Source: an uncultured Lysobacteraceae bacterium
GTDB lineage: Bacteria; Pseudomonadota; Gammaproteobacteria; Xanthomonadales; Xanthomonadaceae
Direction of reading: 5' to 3'
Length of the DNA: 64,000 bases
NCBI GenBank assembly: GCA_902825775.1
Contig: CADECF010000004.1
Coordinates: forward strand, 160 to 64,159
Shown: piece by piece, positions 21,268 to 29,124 of the stretch
How the letters are laid out: the number at the start of each line of letters is the position of its first letter
Numbering within the stretch: position 1 is the stretch's first letter
Translations under genes and position numbers: made by a program
Notes under the pieces: generated by a model
What the model was told of the DNA's origin: nothing
Databases searched by the model: none
The model's input: only the letters and a program-made list of their open reading frames with translations

Positions 21268-24200
21268 TCCGGCTTGCACTCATCACACTTCTGGTAATCA
21301 ACGGACAGAAGCGTAGATGTACCCATGGTGACACTGGCGCCGAGTCCGGCCATGCCAATTGAGGGTCCGCAGCCGCCGTATTGAGCGCCGTCACCAAATG
21401 GCGCAGCTTTTAAATTTATACCCGCGGCATGCACTGAGCAATCGCCACCTACCACAAGGGCACCGCCGAACCCGAAAGTCGTATATAGGCCATTGAACAC
21501 AAATTCCGGGTATAGATCGTCCCACTGGTCATTGAAATCGATATTAGAACCCGTCCCCCCCGCCACGGGCATTCGAATTCGTGTTCTCACTTCAACACCC
21601 AACGATGGGCCAACACCAATAACTCTTACTTTCGCGCGCCGGCCTTTGATGCAATCACTCATTAAGTCATAGTAGGAAATCATCCCGCCTATTGGAGCAG
21701 CCGCACCTACAGTTACTGATTTCCCCGACCAATGAACAAGCCCTAAGGGATCTACGTAGTGCATGGGTTGCTGACTCACAAACCCATACGTACTGATGCC
21801 GCCATACAACCCTAACGGATCCGATTCAGCATATCGTCCCGTCCCAGAATCAAAATTACGGAAGTAGTTGTAGCTAAAGCCGCTTGTGCTGTCATAGCGC
21901 TGTCCAGGAAATCGCATGTTCAATACGAAAGCCATGCTATCGGCGTCTGGATCCTGATTCGGCGCCGTGTTGCCGAAAGCCTCACCCTCCAGGTCCCAGC
22001 GCCAGACCGCAATGTTCACGGTCTGGTCGATCACGGCGCGCGGCGTGCCCAGATGATCGGGCTGCAGATATTTGCGCTGGTTGCTCGCCAATAGTCCGAC
22101 TGGCAGGTCGCCCAGCCAGGTCGCTTGCTGGATCGGATTACCGCTGGCGTCGTAATCGCCAATCCAACGACCCGCTTCGTCGTAGACCGTGTAAGTGCTA
22201 TTGGCGTTCAGGTACTTACGGACCTGCTCACCCCGTCCGTTGAACTGGTAGTTCATCGTCGCCGTTCCGCTAGCCTTGACCTGGCTCATGCGGTTCGCAT
22301 CGTTGTAGACGAACTCCTTGGCCGTACCGTCGATCTGAGTGATGTTGCCGACGTTGTCGTAAATTCTGGCGGTGGCACCGACTTGCGTCAGCCGGTGATT
22401 GGTGCCCGGATACGTGTAGTTCGTCGTACCACCGGCATTGATGAGGCTGGTCCGATTACCGGTGGCGTCGTAGCCGTAATGCTCGATCACCGCGCCAGTC
22501 GGGCCGTCTTTGACATCGGCCAGCCGGTTCAGCGCGTCGTAGCCGTACTGGGCTTTGGTGACGGATTGGTCGGCGTTGTACAGCTTGCTCAGGTTGCCGA
22601 CCGCATCGAACTCATAGCCCAGCGACAGGCCGCCGGTATTGGGGTCTTCGATGGCGACGGGCTGGTAGTTCTGATTGAGGGTACGGCTCATCGTGCGGCC
22701 GTTGCCGTAGGTCCAGCCGGCGATGGGGCCGAACGGGTGGTAGGTGGCTTGGTTGAGCAGCACCTGGCGCGTGCCGGCCGCGGGGGTGACGCCTACCTCG
22801 GTGGTGCGGCCCTGCCCGTCGCGCACATAGTCGACGATGGCGCCATCGGGATAGGTGACGGTCTGCAGCTGTCCGGCCAAGGTGTAGGCATAGCGTACGG
22901 TGAAGATGATGCCGTTGGTGGTCTGGCGCTTTCGGGTCAGATTACCGAAGCGGTCGTAGCAGTACTGCGTATCGCCGCTGCTGTCGGTCATCTGCGTTAG
23001 CCGGCCGATGGCGAAGGTCTCGCCGGCGACGCAGCTGGCGTTGACCGTGTCGTAGACGTAGCCGACGTTGAGGCTGCTGGTCGGATAGGCGATGCCGGTC
23101 AGCCGATTGAGCGCGTCGTAGCTGTAGGTGCTGACGATGCCGCGCGCATCGGTCTGGGTCTGGCGGTTACCGGCGCTGTCGTAGGTGTAGGTGGTGACGC
23201 CGGTATCCGGGCTGGTCAGCTGGGTCAGATCGCCCAGGCCGTTGTACTGGTAGGTGGTGTCCAAGCCCTTGGGATCGGTGACTTTGGTCAGGTTGTCGCG
23301 GGCGTCGTACTCGAACTTGGTTTCGGCTGCGATGCCGCCGACATCCTGCAAGGTGCGGGCCAGGCGGTTGAGCGGATCGTAATCGTTGTCGGTGACGCGG
23401 CTGAGCGCATCGGTGACGGTTTGATTGTTGCCGTTGGCGTCGTAGGTGAAGCCGGTGGCGTGGTTGTAGGCGTCCTTGGCGGTCTGCAGCTGGCCCAGTT
23501 GGTTGTAGACCCGCGACAGGCTGCGGCGCAGCGTGTTGCCGCTGTCCTTGGTGGCTTCGGCGGTGCGGTTGCCGGCGTTGTCCAGCGTGTAGTGGATCGT
23601 GTTGCCGGCGTTGTCGGCGATATCGGTCAGCCGGTGTGCGGCATCGTAGGTGTAGGCGGTGAACGCGCCATCGGGTTGGGTGACTTTTTTGACCAGGCCG
23701 GTGGGCCAGTATTCGATCGCGGTGATCTGGTCGTCGGTCTCCGCAGCAGGATTCGCGCCGCGCACCTTGCGCGCGGTCAGCCAGCCTCGCGGGTGATATT
23801 CCATATCGGTGATGACACCGTTGGCGTCCTTGACCGACAGCACCCTACCCGCGCCATCGTAGGCCAGCGTTTCGGTGATGCGGCCCAGCGCGTCGGCGAC
23901 TTTCCACAGGTCGCCTTTGCGGTGCGGGCACGTTGTCGGTGATGAGACGCAGGTGGCATCGTCGCTGCCGTAGTAGGTGTAGGTGATGTTGTCGGTGACG
24001 TCCGTGCGTGCGCCGTTGGTCGCCGTGACCAAGCCCAGCAGCGGGCAGGTGCCGGCGGTGACGTCGGCTTGCTCGCAGTAGGTCGTGGTGGCGGTGCGTA
24101 CTGCTGCAGTGACCGGGTCGATCTGGGATGCGGTCAAGGCTTGGCCGCGGGGGTTGTAGGTCCAGGTGGATTTGGCGACCAGCGCGTTGGCAGCGTCGTA

Positions 24201-25682
24201 GGCGCGGCGTTCGAGAGGCCGCCTGAGCGCGCTGTTCCAATCCGTCTGCGTTTTGCGTTGCTTGGGCGTGTTTTTGGCCTCGACGAGCTGGGTCTCGAGA
24301 TCGTTTGCATCGCGGTCGTAGTCGGCGATATAGCCCAGGAAATCCTTTTCGCTATCGAGATGACCCAAGGAATCGTACGAGTACGTGGTCGCAGAAAGCG
24401 GACACGTGGCGCATTGATTCAGATGGTAAGTGAGCTTCTTGACTCCGGAGTAGGTCCCAAAATTCCGGTATTGCGGATTGCCGAGAGACTCTGTAACGGT
24501 AGCTTGGGTATTCTCGCTATAAGCGATCTGAAATTTGTCGACAGCCCCGGCGTGCTCCGTAGATATGGCCCTGCCAACGCTGTCGTATTTGTACGTCGCA
24601 TACCGCTGACCTGATTCGTCGACGATACCGGTCAATGCCAGCGGCAGATTCGCGCCGCTCGTGAAGCTGGGCTCGTTGTACAGGTAACCCACCGACGCGG
24701 CGCCGGGATAGGTCACGCTCGATAACCGGCCCTGGCCATCATAGGCATAGCCATACGAATTGCCCGCCGGATCCACGATTGCCGTCAATTTCCCAGCGCC
24801 ATCGTAACTAAGGGCGATGCTGCGACCTGCTCTATCCGTGATTTTGGTCAACAACAGGTCGTCGGCATCGCCTTCGATGACGCCGTTGTTGTATTCGAAA
24901 GCGACGGTGTCGCCTGACTGTGTCGAAACGTAAGCCAAACGGCCGAGGATGTCGTAGGTTTCGGTTTCCTGATCGCGGCGGTTAAGAAAGGTCCAGCCGA
25001 TCGCGACCCCACTGATATCCTTTTCCGTCGTCAGCGCATCGAAAACATCCGTGTCCGGCACCCATGAACCATCTTGCTGCTTCAGGAATGTGAGATAGCC
25101 GCCCGTCGGGCGGTGTACTTTCGCCACCAAGCCGCCGTACTGCGTGTCGGAATATTCGATCCGCTTCGAGTAACTATGCGTCCAACCGGCGCCCAATCCG
25201 TACTGCTGGTATGCGCCGTAACTGTTGTAGTGCCTGGCGAAGGACAGCAGCGCCGAGAACGAGAAATCCTCGCCGCGCTGATACTTGTTGCCCGTCGCCA
25301 TGTTGATCGGGTTGCCGGTGTGCGTACCGACGCTTTTTGGGGTGCAGCACTGCCCCGGGCCCAGGTTTTTGTGCTGATCGAACGAAGCGTAAGGCCACTC
25401 TCCAACGCCGTAGCCATGACTCCAGTAATAGGCGCAACCCACGCAATTCCTGAGCCATATCTCGCCGACATAAGCATTGGCATTAGGAGACATACGGACG
25501 CACCGATAAGCCGTCGCCCCAATAGGTTCGCCTACTCGTGCTTCGTAATTGACCTTTGCGACCGCCATGCAGGCCGTATACGCCTCCGCCTGAGTGGCGT
25601 GCATCGACGCTTTTGAATCGTTCGACCAAATTGCACCGGCCATAAAGAGCGCGAAACACAGCATACGAACCATGATTTTCAT
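21264..25682 (-). CDS. RHS repeat protein with variable C-terminal tip (polymorphic toxin-like)
   Basis: RHS/YD-repeat proteins form a hollow shell that often encloses a C-terminal toxin. The 1472-residue product has a Sec-type signal peptide (about 1-26, LCFALFMAGAIWSNDSKA), a Cys-rich N-terminal region (30-115), a DUF6531-like entry (GNPINMATGNKYQRGEDFSF) and dozens of YD repeats (YxYDxxGR-type) from about 160 to 1250. The RHS core ends GTGRYAESDPLGLYGG (DPLGL at 1288-1292), and a second DPLGL at 1311-1315 precedes a unique 157-residue tip. The tip is Gly-rich with alternating hydrophobic residues and no catalytic motif I recognise. AGGAG lies upstream of the ATG. It is leftward between pilR and pilA1, unlike all the pil genes. 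Confidence 0.9.
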   Translation of the reverse strand: MKIMVRMLCFALFMAGAIWSNDSKASMHATQAEAYTACMAVAKVNYEARVGEPIGATAYRCVRMSPNANAYVGEIWLRNCVGCAYYWSHGYGVGEWPYASFDQHKNLGPGQCCTPKSVGTHTGNPINMATGNKYQRGEDFSFSALLSFARHYNSYGAYQQYGLGAGWTHSYSKRIEYSDTQYGGLVAKVHRPTGGYLTFLKQQDGSWVPDTDVFDALTTEKDISGVAIGWTFLNRRDQETETYDILGRLAYVSTQSGDTVAFEYNNGVIEGDADDLLLTKITDRAGRSIALSYDGAGKLTAIVDPAGNSYGYAYDGQGRLSSVTYPGAASVGYLYNEPSFTSGANLPLALTGIVDESGQRYATYKYDSVGRAISTEHAGAVDKFQIAYSENTQATVTESLGNPQYRNFGTYSGVKKLTYHLNQCATCPLSATTYSYDSLGHLDSEKDFLGYIADYDRDANDLETQLVEAKNTPKQRKTQTDWNSALRRPLERRAYDAANALVAKSTWTYNPRGQALTASQIDPVTAAVRTATTTYCEQADVTAGTCPLLGLVTATNGARTDVTDNITYTYYGSDDATCVSSPTTCPHRKGDLWKVADALGRITETLAYDGAGRVLSVKDANGVITDMEYHPRGWLTARKVRGANPAAETDDQITAIEYWPTGLVKKVTQPDGAFTAYTYDAAHRLTDIADNAGNTIHYTLDNAGNRTAEATKDSGNTLRRSLSRVYNQLGQLQTAKDAYNHATGFTYDANGNNQTVTDALSRVTDNDYDPLNRLARTLQDVGGIAAETKFEYDARDNLTKVTDPKGLDTTYQYNGLGDLTQLTSPDTGVTTYTYDSAGNRQTQTDARGIVSTYSYDALNRLTGIAYPTSSLNVGYVYDTVNASCVAGETFAIGRLTQMTDSSGDTQYCYDRFGNLTRKRQTTNGIIFTVRYAYTLAGQLQTVTYPDGAIVDYVRDGQGRTTEVGVTPAAGTRQVLLNQATYHPFGPIAGWTYGNGRTMSRTLNQNYQPVAIEDPNTGGLSLGYEFDAVGNLSKLYNADQSVTKAQYGYDALNRLADVKDGPTGAVIEHYGYDATGNRTSLINAGGTTNYTYPGTNHRLTQVGATARIYDNVGNITQIDGTAKEFVYNDANRMSQVKASGTATMNYQFNGRGEQVRKYLNANSTYTVYDEAGRWIGDYDASGNPIQQATWLGDLPVGLLASNQRKYLQPDHLGTPRAVIDQTVNIAVWRWDLEGEAFGNTAPNQDPDADSMAFVLNMRFPGQRYDSTSGFSYNYFRNFDSGTGRYAESDPLGLYGGISTYGFVSQQPMHYVDPLGLVHWSGKSVTVGAAAPIGGMISYYDLMSDCIKGRRAKVRVIGVGPSLGVEVRTRIRMPVAGGTGSNIDFNDQWDDLYPEFVFNGLYTTFGFGGALVVGGDCSVHAAGINLKAAPFGDGAQYGGCGPSIGMAGLGASVTMGTSTLLSVDYQKCDECKPE

Positions 25683-25963
25683 AATGAGGCGCTCCTGTTA
25701 AACCGGTTCTTTCTAACGCAAATAGCTTCTTCCGGTGACCATGTTTGTAAGCTTGTCTTTTCGATTCCGTGACGCAATTAACCAATTCGCTCGCGAAACG
25801 ACTGGAGAAACCCGTTCAAGTCAGCAACCGAGCGAAATCCTGTGCGATGAATGGATGGCCAAGCACTACTCTTGCGCAAGGCAGACCCTTGATCGCTTTG
25901 ATCGGGACCAAGGTTCGTAGCGGTAGCCACTATCGGGCTAAGACGCTCACTCACGGCCAAATC

Positions 25964-26008
25964 TGACAATGTCATCGGCCCAATAACAGAAAGTGACGTT
26001 ATGCGTCA
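25964..26008. promoter_or_regulatory. candidate activator-binding inverted repeats upstream of pilA1
   Basis: TGACA-A-TGTCA (25964-25974) and TGACG-N5-CGTCA (25994-26008) lie 90-135 bp upstream of the sigma-54 promoter, the usual distance for an enhancer-binding protein. PilR sites in Pseudomonas contain TGTC-type half-sites; whether these are PilR sites is inference. Confidence 0.4.
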
Positions 26009-26097
26009 GTTTTTGCCCATGACCTACGTTACGCAGCTAGCAGTCCTCGCGAGGCCATAGTCACACTTCCCGATATGCGTCGCGCAGGCACACCATT

Positions 26098-26112
26098 TGG
26101 CACGGCTTCTGC
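26098..26112 (+). promoter_or_regulatory. sigma-54 promoter of pilA1
   Basis: TGGCAC, 5 nt, CTGC: the invariant GG (26099-26100) and GC (26111-26112) are spaced as in the -24/-12 consensus. The predicted transcription start is near 26124, leaving a leader of about 100 nt before the pilA1 ATG. Confidence 0.8.
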
Positions 26113-26222
26113 GTATTATCCAGTGCACGTGCGGCGTCGCACGGCTGCCCAACGGACCGGTCCGGCACAGTCGGCCCCACGCGGCACGTGAAGTTTTCAT
26201 CACTCCTAGGGGATACATACAG

Positions 26223-26645
26223 ATGAAGAACCAACAGGGCTTTACCTTGATCGAACTGATGATCGTGGTTGCGATCATCGCCATCCTGGCTGCCATCGCG
26301 CTGCCGGCTTACCAGGACTACGTGGTCCGTTCGCGCGTCACCGAAGGCATGTCGCTGGCCTCTTCGGCGAAGGTCGCCGTGGCCGAAAACGCCGCTAACG
26401 GCAAGGCTTTCGGCGCTGGCTACACCCCGCCGGCCGCCACCAAGAGCATCGCCAGCGTCACCATCGATGCCGCTAATGGCCAGATCACCGTGACCACCAA
26501 CGCCAACGCCGGCGGCGGCACGATCATCTTCGCGCCGAACCCCGCGCTGCCGGCCGTCGGCACCCCGCCGGCTGACCGCATCGATTGGACCTGCACGGGC
26601 GGCTCGCTGGATCAGAAGTATCGTCCTTCGGAATGCCGTACCTAA
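26223..26645 (+). CDS. pilA: type IV pilin PilA (first copy)
   Basis: Major pilin precursor of 140 residues. The six-residue leader MKNQQG precedes the PilD cleavage site G|FTLIE, followed by the conserved hydrophobic helix to about residue 35 with Glu5 of the mature protein. The C-terminal pair of cysteines (DWTC and SEC) should form the disulfide D-loop. The frame is open upstream, but the ATG at 26223 gives the canonical prepilin leader and has TAGGGGAT about 9 nt upstream. A sigma-54 promoter precedes the gene and a strong terminator follows, so it forms its own transcription unit. A second pilin of similar sequence lies 198 bp downstream. Confidence 0.97.
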   Translation: MKNQQGFTLIELMIVVAIIAILAAIALPAYQDYVVRSRVTEGMSLASSAKVAVAENAANGKAFGAGYTPPAATKSIASVTIDAANGQITVTTNANAGGGTIIFAPNPALPAVGTPPADRIDWTCTGGSLDQKYRPSECRT

Positions 26646-26662
26646 TAGCTAGTCACTAGCTA
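26646..26662. repeat. 17-bp perfect palindrome after pilA1
   Basis: TAGCTAGTCACTAGCTA begins at the base after the pilA1 TAA. It is perfectly symmetrical around one central base and contains CTAG twice, a tetramer usually rare in proteobacterial DNA. It is separate from the terminator that follows. Confidence 0.7.
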
Positions 26663-26670
26663 GCGACACG

Positions 26671-26700
26671 AAAACCCCGGCTTCGGCCGGGGTTTTTTTT
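26671..26700 (+). terminator. rho-independent terminator of pilA1
   Basis: AAAACCCCGGC, TTCG loop, GCCGGGGTTTT, then further T. The 11-bp stem with a stable UUCG loop and U-tract should stop most pilA1 transcripts before pilA2. Confidence 0.95.
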
Positions 26701-26758
26701 AGCTCGATCTTGGTTTTGTGAAGCGGCCCACGTTTTACGCCTATCCGTGGCAACGGTC

Positions 26759-26773
26759 TGGCATGGAGGTTGC
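26759..26773 (+). promoter_or_regulatory. sigma-54 promoter of pilA2
   Basis: TGGCAT, 5 nt, TTGC: GG at 26760-26761 and GC at 26772-26773 have the -24/-12 spacing, and the -12 element TTGC matches the consensus exactly. It lies between the pilA1 terminator and pilA2, with a leader of about 58 nt, so the second pilin has its own sigma-54 control. Confidence 0.75.
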
Positions 26774-26842
26774 GTTCATGTAGCTGTCCGCCGCGACAGG
26801 CCGATAGCGCATGGCCGTGGCTCCATTCACCAGGGGGAAACA

Positions 26843-27262
26843 ATGAACAAGAACGCCGGCTTCACCCTCATTGAACTCATGATCGTGGTCGCCATCATCG
26901 CCATCCTGGCGGCTATCGCATTGCCGGCTTATCAAGATTATGTGGTCCGGACGCGTGTCGGCGAAGGCATGGTCCTGCTGGCCGATGCGAAGACCGCCGT
27001 GGCCGAAAACGCCTCGACCGGGCGCCCCTTTGCTCAAGGCTTCACTTTCCCCGCCGCCACCAAGAGCGTGGCCAACATACAAATCGACGCGACCAACGGC
27101 ACCATCACGGTACAAATGAAGGCCAATGGCGGGAACGGGACCATCGAATTCGTGCCGACGCCGGCATTAGTAGCCGGGATTCCGCCGACGGACCGCATCG
27201 ACTGGGTCTGCACGACGGGCACCCTGGCGCAGAAGTATCGTCCCGCCGAATGCCGGAGCTGA
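26843..27262 (+). CDS. pilA: type IV pilin PilA (second copy)
   Basis: Pilin precursor of 139 residues with leader MNKNAG and cleavage site G|FTLIE. The N-terminal helix is identical to that of the first pilin up to YQDYVVR. The globular part diverges ([20 protein letters not shown] instead of [20 protein letters not shown]), but the C-terminal disulfide cysteines (DWVC, AEC) and KYRP are kept. AGGGGGAA precedes the ATG. The DNA of the conserved helix differs from pilA1 mainly at synonymous sites, so the duplication is not recent. It may be an alternative or minor subunit; which copy dominates cannot be read from sequence. Confidence 0.96.
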   Translation: MNKNAGFTLIELMIVVAIIAILAAIALPAYQDYVVRTRVGEGMVLLADAKTAVAENASTGRPFAQGFTFPAATKSVANIQIDATNGTITVQMKANGGNGTIEFVPTPALVAGIPPTDRIDWVCTTGTLAQKYRPAECRS

Positions 27263-27289
27263 TCTCGACCGCAGCCGGCTGAATATGCG

Positions 27290-27325
27290 GCGGGGCTCAA
27301 AATTACGCAGTTTGGTGAGCCCCGC
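27290..27325. promoter_or_regulatory. hairpin between pilA2 and pilB
   Basis: GCGGGGCTCA (27290-27299) and TGAGCCCCGC (27316-27325) form a perfect 10-bp stem with a 16-nt loop and no T-run. It may reduce read-through from pilA2 into pilB or protect the pilin mRNA 3' end. Confidence 0.5.
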
Positions 27326-27390
27326 AGCTATGAAATCGCCATATTTGGCAGTACAGTCGGGGCATCGCTCAGGGGAGGGCGACTGAACCC

Positions 27391-29118
27391 ATGAATGCTG
27401 TTCCTTCCGCGAATCTAGTCGGAATCACCGGTATTGCCCGGCGGCTCGTAATGGACGGCGCTTTAACGGAATCCGATGCTCGGACCGCCCTTGAGACCGC
27501 CACTCGCGAGCGCAAGCCGATCGCGGCGTACCTGACCGAAAATCGCTTGGTGACCGCACCGCAAATGGCGGCGGCGAACTCCATCGAGTTCGGCATGCCG
27601 TTGTTCGACGTGGCCGCAATGGATGCGAGCCAGAACGCTCTCAAGCTCGTCAAGGAAGACCTCATCACCAAACATCATGTGTTGCCGCTGTTCAAACGCG
27701 GCAACCGACTCTTCATCGGCACGTCCGACCCCACCAACAGCCGCGCGCTGGACGAGATCAAGTTCAATTCGAACCTGACCGTCGAACCGATCCTGGTGGA
27801 CGAAGACACGATCCGCCGGACGCTGCAGCAGTGGCTGGACATGAACGACACGCTGGCCGATATGACCAGCGATTCCGAAGGCATGGAAAACCTGGATGTC
27901 AGCGGCGGTGACGACGATCTCATCGCCTCCGACAGCGGCGTCGATGCAGGCGGCGACGACACGCCGGTAGTCAAGTTCATCAACAAGGTCTTGGTGGATG
28001 CGATCAAGCGCGGCGCGTCCGACATCCATTTCGAGCCTTACGAAACCGAATACCGCGTGCGCCAGCGCATCGACGGCATCCTCAAGACCGTCGCCAAACT
28101 GCCGGTCAAGTTGAACGCCCGCGTCGCCGCGCGCTTGAAGGTGATGGCGCAGTTGGACATCGCCGAAAAACGCGTGCCGCAAGACGGCCGCATCAAACTG
28201 AACCTGTCCAAGACGAAACAGATCGACTTCCGTACCAGCACCTTGCCGACCCTGTTCGGCGAGAAAGTGGTACTGCGCGTGCTCGACAGCGCCGCGGCCA
28301 GGCTGGGCATCGAGAAATTGGGCTATGAGGAAGACCAGAAGCGACTCTTCCTAGATGCGGTGCAAAAACCCTATGGCATGGTGCTCGTTACTGGCCCCAC
28401 CGGTTCGGGTAAGACGGTATCGCTTTACACAGCGCTCAACATCCTCAACGACGACCAGCGCAACATCTCCACGGTAGAAGACCCGGTCGAAATCCGCGTA
28501 CCCGGCATCAACCAGGTGCAGATGAACGTGAAGCGCGGCATGACTTTCGCCGCGGCGCTGCGCAGCTTCCTGCGACAAGACCCGGACGTGATCATGGTCG
28601 GCGAAATCCGCGACCTGGAAACGGCCGAGATCGCGATCAAGGCGGCGCAGACCGGCCATATGGTGCTGTCCACGCTGCATACCAACGATGCGCCGCAGAC
28701 CATCGCCCGCCTGATGAACATGGGCGTGGCGCCCTACAACATCACAAGCTCGGTCAGCCTAGTCATCGCACAGCGCCTGGCGCGGCGCCTGCACGACTGC
28801 AAGCGCGAGGTCAGTCTGCCCGACCATGCCCTGCTGGCCGAGGGCTTCACCAGCGACGAAGTGCATGCCGGCATCACGGTTTACGAACCGGTGGGTTGCA
28901 GCGAATGCACGGAAGGCTATAAAGGCCGGATGGGCATCTACCAGGTCATGCCGATGAGCGATCAGATCCAGGCTATCGTGCTGGAGGGCGGTAACGCCAT
29001 GGCCATCGCCGAGGTCGCGCAGAAAGCCGGCATCCGCGACCTGAGGCAGTCTGCGCTAATGAAAGTCAAGAACGGGCTCACCAGCCTGGCCGAAATCAAC
29101 CGCGTGACGAAGGATTAA
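27391..29118 (+). CDS. pilB: type IV pilus assembly ATPase PilB
   Basis: PilB is the cytoplasmic hexameric ATPase that drives pilus extension. The 575-residue protein has an N-terminal MshEN/T2SSE_N domain (about 1-150), an acidic linker (155-190), and the GspE-type core with Walker A GPTGSGKT (335-342), Asp box (361-366, TVEDPVE), Walker B DVIMVGEIRD (399-408) and His box HTNDA (430-434). The C-terminal zinc-finger site is partial: VGCSECTEGYKGR is intact but the first cysteine pair reads LHDCK. GGGGAGGGCGACTG lies upstream of the ATG. pilC follows after 6 nt. Confidence 0.97.
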   Translation: MNAVPSANLVGITGIARRLVMDGALTESDARTALETATRERKPIAAYLTENRLVTAPQMAAANSIEFGMPLFDVAAMDASQNALKLVKEDLITKHHVLPLFKRGNRLFIGTSDPTNSRALDEIKFNSNLTVEPILVDEDTIRRTLQQWLDMNDTLADMTSDSEGMENLDVSGGDDDLIASDSGVDAGGDDTPVVKFINKVLVDAIKRGASDIHFEPYETEYRVRQRIDGILKTVAKLPVKLNARVAARLKVMAQLDIAEKRVPQDGRIKLNLSKTKQIDFRTSTLPTLFGEKVVLRVLDSAAARLGIEKLGYEEDQKRLFLDAVQKPYGMVLVTGPTGSGKTVSLYTALNILNDDQRNISTVEDPVEIRVPGINQVQMNVKRGMTFAAALRSFLRQDPDVIMVGEIRDLETAEIAIKAAQTGHMVLSTLHTNDAPQTIARLMNMGVAPYNITSSVSLVIAQRLARRLHDCKREVSLPDHALLAEGFTSDEVHAGITVYEPVGCSECTEGYKGRMGIYQVMPMSDQIQAIVLEGGNAMAIAEVAQKAGIRDLRQSALMKVKNGLTSLAEINRVTKD

Positions 29119-29124
29119 TCCCCC

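Larger units (their letters stand above)
25683..26222. other. 540-bp gap between the RHS gene and pilA1
   Basis: No convincing gene. The left part holds the RHS upstream region, with AGGAG 8 nt before the RHS ATG. The right part holds the pilA1 control region: the palindrome TGACAATGTCA (25964-25974), the inverted repeat TGACG-N5-CGTCA (25994-26008), the sigma-54 promoter (26098-26112) and a roughly 100-nt leader with two short hairpins (CGTGCG/CGCACG at 26128-26143; CGGACCGGTCCG at 26153-26164). GC content is clearly lower than in the neighbouring genes. Confidence 0.7.

Noticed and set aside
20863..26222. IS element or integron ends around the RHS cassette
   Set aside because: I found no transposase, no terminal inverted repeats bounding the cassette and no clear target duplication; the cassette probably arrived by homologous recombination or an older event.
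27335..27365. Third sigma-54 promoter before pilB (TTGGCAGTACAGTCGGGG)
   Set aside because: The -24 part is acceptable but the -12 GC element is missing at the required spacing.
28751..28930. PilB zinc-site alteration (LHDCK) as a sign of an inactive ATPase
   Set aside because: All ATPase motifs are intact and, as I recall, PilB of Xanthomonas relatives has a similar variant; it looks like a lineage feature.
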